NCBI GenBank assembly: GCA_034336665.1
Contig: CM067568.1
Coordinates: forward strand, 9,879,165-9,943,164
DNA: 64,000 bases
Direction: 5' to 3'
DNA from: Luscinia megarhynchos
Taxonomy: Eukaryota > Chordata > Aves > Passeriformes > Turdidae
Shown here: piece by piece, positions 61,047-64,000 of the stretch
How positions within the stretch are numbered: position 1 is the first letter of the stretch
Layout: each line of letters opens with the position of its first letter
Position numbers and translations under genes: made by a program
Notes under the pieces: generated by a model
What the model was told of the DNA's origin: nothing
Seen by the model: only the letters and a program-made list of their open reading frames with translations
Database searches by the model: none

Positions 61047-63600
61047 ATGCATTTATTTTGCACCATTTCCTCTCAAATTTAAATTCTCAAATTTAGATCA
61101 TTTGTTAAAGGAATAATTTAAAAATTATTCCAGGAATAAAAAGGGGAGCACCAAATGTACAAGAATCATTCCTATGTCCATCAAATCATTGTTAACTGGA
61201 AGCTTATTCCCTTGTCTCTGTCCTTGTTTTGCTTTCCTGGAAAAACTTATGACCCAGAGTCTCTCAGAGAGATGTATCAGGATTACTGGAAGGTTTGCTC
61301 TGCCAGAGACCCAGGGGGGCTCACAGCACTTGTTCCTCTGTGTCTTTATCCTTTTAACCAGCTTTCCCCCAGAACGGTGTTGTGGGAGAAATTCAGAATT
61401 ACTAGAAACATCCACCCAATAAGCCAGAACTTCCCCCCTCCTCTTTTTGCTCCACATCAGCGATGTTTTGCTGAGTGCCACAGGCATGGGATGCTTCAGC
61501 ATTCGCTGGGGATATTGTTCAAGACTGAACTTGTGGCCTCAGTGCACCAAAATGTCCCATCAGCCCCATTCTGTCACCGCCTGAGGTGTCTCCTTAGACC
61601 TGAGATCACCTCAGGAGGACCTGCAGCTTCCTACAGAAAGAAATCTACTATGGCTGCAGGGACATGGAAATCTGCTGAGCATGGCATGGGATGGTGCCCA
61701 TGGGAAAATTGCTGTCTGAAAAACAGTATAACAATAGGGATATTAATATTTTTCTAAATGGTCACATGACAGGAATTTAAATTTTCACCTGTGCTTAACT
61801 AGCAAAAAAAAAAAAAAAAAAATCACTGGTCATGTCTAAGTATCTAAGTTGTTTTGATAACTTTTTTAAATCCTTCTACTGTGAAGACAGGGTGGATAGT
61901 ATAGACTTTTGACTCATTTACCTAGGAACAGTGGCCATTTTTTTTTATGCACTGAGTCATCTAGAATAAAATAAAGCCATACAAATAAAGACTATCATTC
62001 CCTGGAATTGTTTGAGAGTTGTAAGAACATCAACAAGAGATCTGCAAAAAGAAAGGATCAATCTCTTTTTGAGCTGTAAAATTAAAAAAAAAGTTACTAG
62101 AAATGTCAAAAGTTGACAGCCAAAAGGGAACATAAATCTTCTGAACTGATGTCAGTTGGTATTTCTGCATGTCTAAAAGAACAAACACTAAAACCCCTGA
62201 AGTTACATTCTAATTCCACAACACAGCTTTGATGATCGGTGTTTAACATCAAAAGCTACAGAGAAAAGCTGAAAAACTTCCTGCAGAACATATGATGCAA
62301 AGCAACAACATAAATGACTCATTAAAGCAACAACAAAAGTGTTTACTGTTCCTTATAGAGAAAGCAATGGCAATGCAACATGGACAGAAAACTGAATAAA
62401 CTGCTTTTACCATGTTTGGTTCAGTAGCAATGCTTCATCCTTCTGTTATTAATTCCACACTTATTGGAGACCTAAGGAAAAAAAATCTGTGTCTTCAGAA
62501 AGAAAATAATGTTGGTAGAGTAGGGTCATTTTTGGCTCTTTCCTCCATTTCACACCAGAGAAGCTGTTTCCTCTTACCTTCTTTCCACTATCAGCTTCCC
62601 CACAGAAGGAAATCATTAGTAGCCTGCCAATTATTTTCCCTATGACAACTTAAGAAAATCTTCAGGACTCAAATAAGACACTGAATGTACCTTTGGAGGT
62701 GAAATAACTAAGTAAAAATGTAAAAATAAGTCAGTTCTATATTTAGGGCATTTTTAAGACATAAATCATAACCCTGAATTGTAGCAAACAAGTATTGGTT
62801 AAAAAGGGGGGGGGGGGAGAATCCACAAAACTCTGTTCTCATTGAATCATCAAATAAAACAGATTTGTTCTAAATGTATGGATGCAAAGGCAATAAAAAG
62901 AAATAAAACCACAACTTTAAATACAAGAACAAATAAAAGATGGCATCTCTAATCAATAACAATCCCTAAATGCCAAGACAGCCACAAGGGATTCAAGGCA
63001 CAGGCAGGTTGGAAGGTCCTTAATGTTGAATGGACTCCAACCAATGTACCTCATACACTAACACAACGGAGAAAAACACATAATTGTGCTGTAGATACCA
63101 TTTCTAAAGCAAAATGTCCTATCCTTCCATTTCTTCAGGACAGAAGAAATGTTTGTTCTTCTACAAACATACAGAACTAGGAGTCTGATTCATTCATTTT
63201 TATTTATTTTTGCCACTTTGCCCTCCTTTAAGTGTATACAGGCTTAGATTGTTTACCAGTAACATATTTCTAGACTTTTACCTATATTTAATATCATAGA
63301 TAGTTCCAATAAGACATAAATATACTGATTTGTATTGTTATATTTTCTGTTTCAATTCCAAAAAAAATACAAGATCAATTTCTGTGAATTGCACTAGATT
63401 TGCCAAGCATGGAGAGGGAATTTCTCAATTTCTTCACACAACTATAACCTGCTAGACAGCAGGTGGAGAAGATTTCTAAGTTGACATCTATATCCAGTTT
63501 AATTTTAATAGTTTAACCTATGAAGTCATTAAAAATACCAGTCAGAACAGGATTACATGAGCCATAAATAAATTCAGTGCCTACATACCCTCAAGGTGGT
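61047..63600. other. AT-rich stretch, no gene seen
   Basis: Composition falls to clearly AT-rich after about 61.1 kb. It contains a 19-A run near 61804-61822 and a 12-G run at 62806-62817. No coding exon was recognised. Confidence 0.5.
62806..62817 (+). repeat. 12-base G run
   Basis: An uninterrupted poly-G follows AAAAA in otherwise AT-rich DNA. Confidence 0.95.
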
Positions 63601-63702
63601 GTCAAACACACCCACTCCTTGTGTGTTGCTGTTCCACATTTCCTAGAGCTTCCATGAGCAGCACCATGAACATCTCTCCCCACCTACAATTCAGGAAATT
63701 AC

Positions 63703-63915
63703 CTGATGCTTCAGGTACCACTGCAGTTGCCTCTTTTCTTTGCCTGGTATAAAGAGCACAGGGGTGGGGAGCAACACTGAGCTGCATTTCCTCATAGGAA
63801 TATTTCCTTCTGAGGTCAACTAAACTGTTTCTCCTAGACTGGTCTGTCTCACTCTTAAAATCATTCCCACCATGAATTGGGACAGTATTTGGGATCAATA
63901 CTTTCCAGTCTGACT
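63703..63915 (-). other. Exon-like open segment, unidentified
   Basis: A minus-strand frame ends at a good donor, GCATCAG|GTAATT (63703/63702). It reads VLIPNTVPIHGGNDF, SETDQSRRNSLVDLRRKYSY and EEMQLSVAPHPC, a composition more protein-like than most frames here, with an RRNSL phosphosite-like motif. The upstream border is uncertain: a TGA closes the frame at about 63920, and the nearest acceptors are weak. A strong acceptor (TTTTCCTCCCACAG) lies at the very end of the window in another frame. I do not recognise the protein. Confidence 0.25.
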
Positions 63916-64000
63916 TTCAGCAACAAACTCCTGTACTAGGAGAGATTCATGGTGTTCCTGATCCGTGTTTGGATCCCTACCTGTGGGAGGAAAATTAACA

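Overview
The window is nuclear DNA of a bird. Single-copy vertebrate genes are split into short exons by GT-AG introns. About seventeen CR1 LINE 3' ends, many with the bird-typical ATTCTATGATTC-like tail, lie on both strands. There are CpG-island promoters and one endogenous retrovirus. No bacterial operons, tRNA or rRNA genes, or CRISPR arrays were seen. The species cannot be fixed from sequence alone.

Layout. From about 1 to 2.9 kb lies non-coding DNA that may hold the 3' end of an upstream gene; SLC25A22 is expected there from human gene order. A CpG island at 2.9-3.7 kb is the likely promoter of CEND1, whose whole coding sequence sits in one exon (12442-12834, +) followed by a long probable 3' UTR. 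GATD1 (+) starts in a second CpG island at 22.3 kb and has seven coding exons up to 27.4 kb. TALDO1 (-) is complete in eight exons between 33794 and 39982, encodes exactly 337 residues, and starts in a third CpG island. The last exons of EPS8L2 (-) lie at 43.46-46.11 kb. The order CEND1-GATD1-TALDO1-EPS8L2 and all orientations match human 11p15.5 (recalled, not searched).

Beyond 46.1 kb the order breaks. No further EPS8L2 exons could be found. Instead there is a 3.68 kb retrovirus (48223-51901) with paired LTRs and a perfect 6-bp target duplication; it carries broken gag and env but no pol. Next comes a decayed, intron-containing copy of the 3' half of RAD51 (54.05-56.18 kb, +). Its middle exons are degenerate and internally deleted, but its last exon still encodes the full conserved RAD51 C-terminus, followed by a 55/56-bp minisatellite and a poly(A) signal. 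From 56.2 to 64 kb there is mostly AT-rich or repeat-bearing DNA with two exon-like segments on the minus strand.

The genes have unrelated jobs: a neuronal membrane protein (CEND1), a DJ-1-like protein (GATD1), a pentose-phosphate enzyme (TALDO1) and an actin regulator (EPS8L2). They are linked by ancestral order, not by pathway. The main points of interest are the RAD51 copy beside the broken EPS8L2, the gag-env-only retrovirus, and the pattern of near-exclusive indels between its LTRs.
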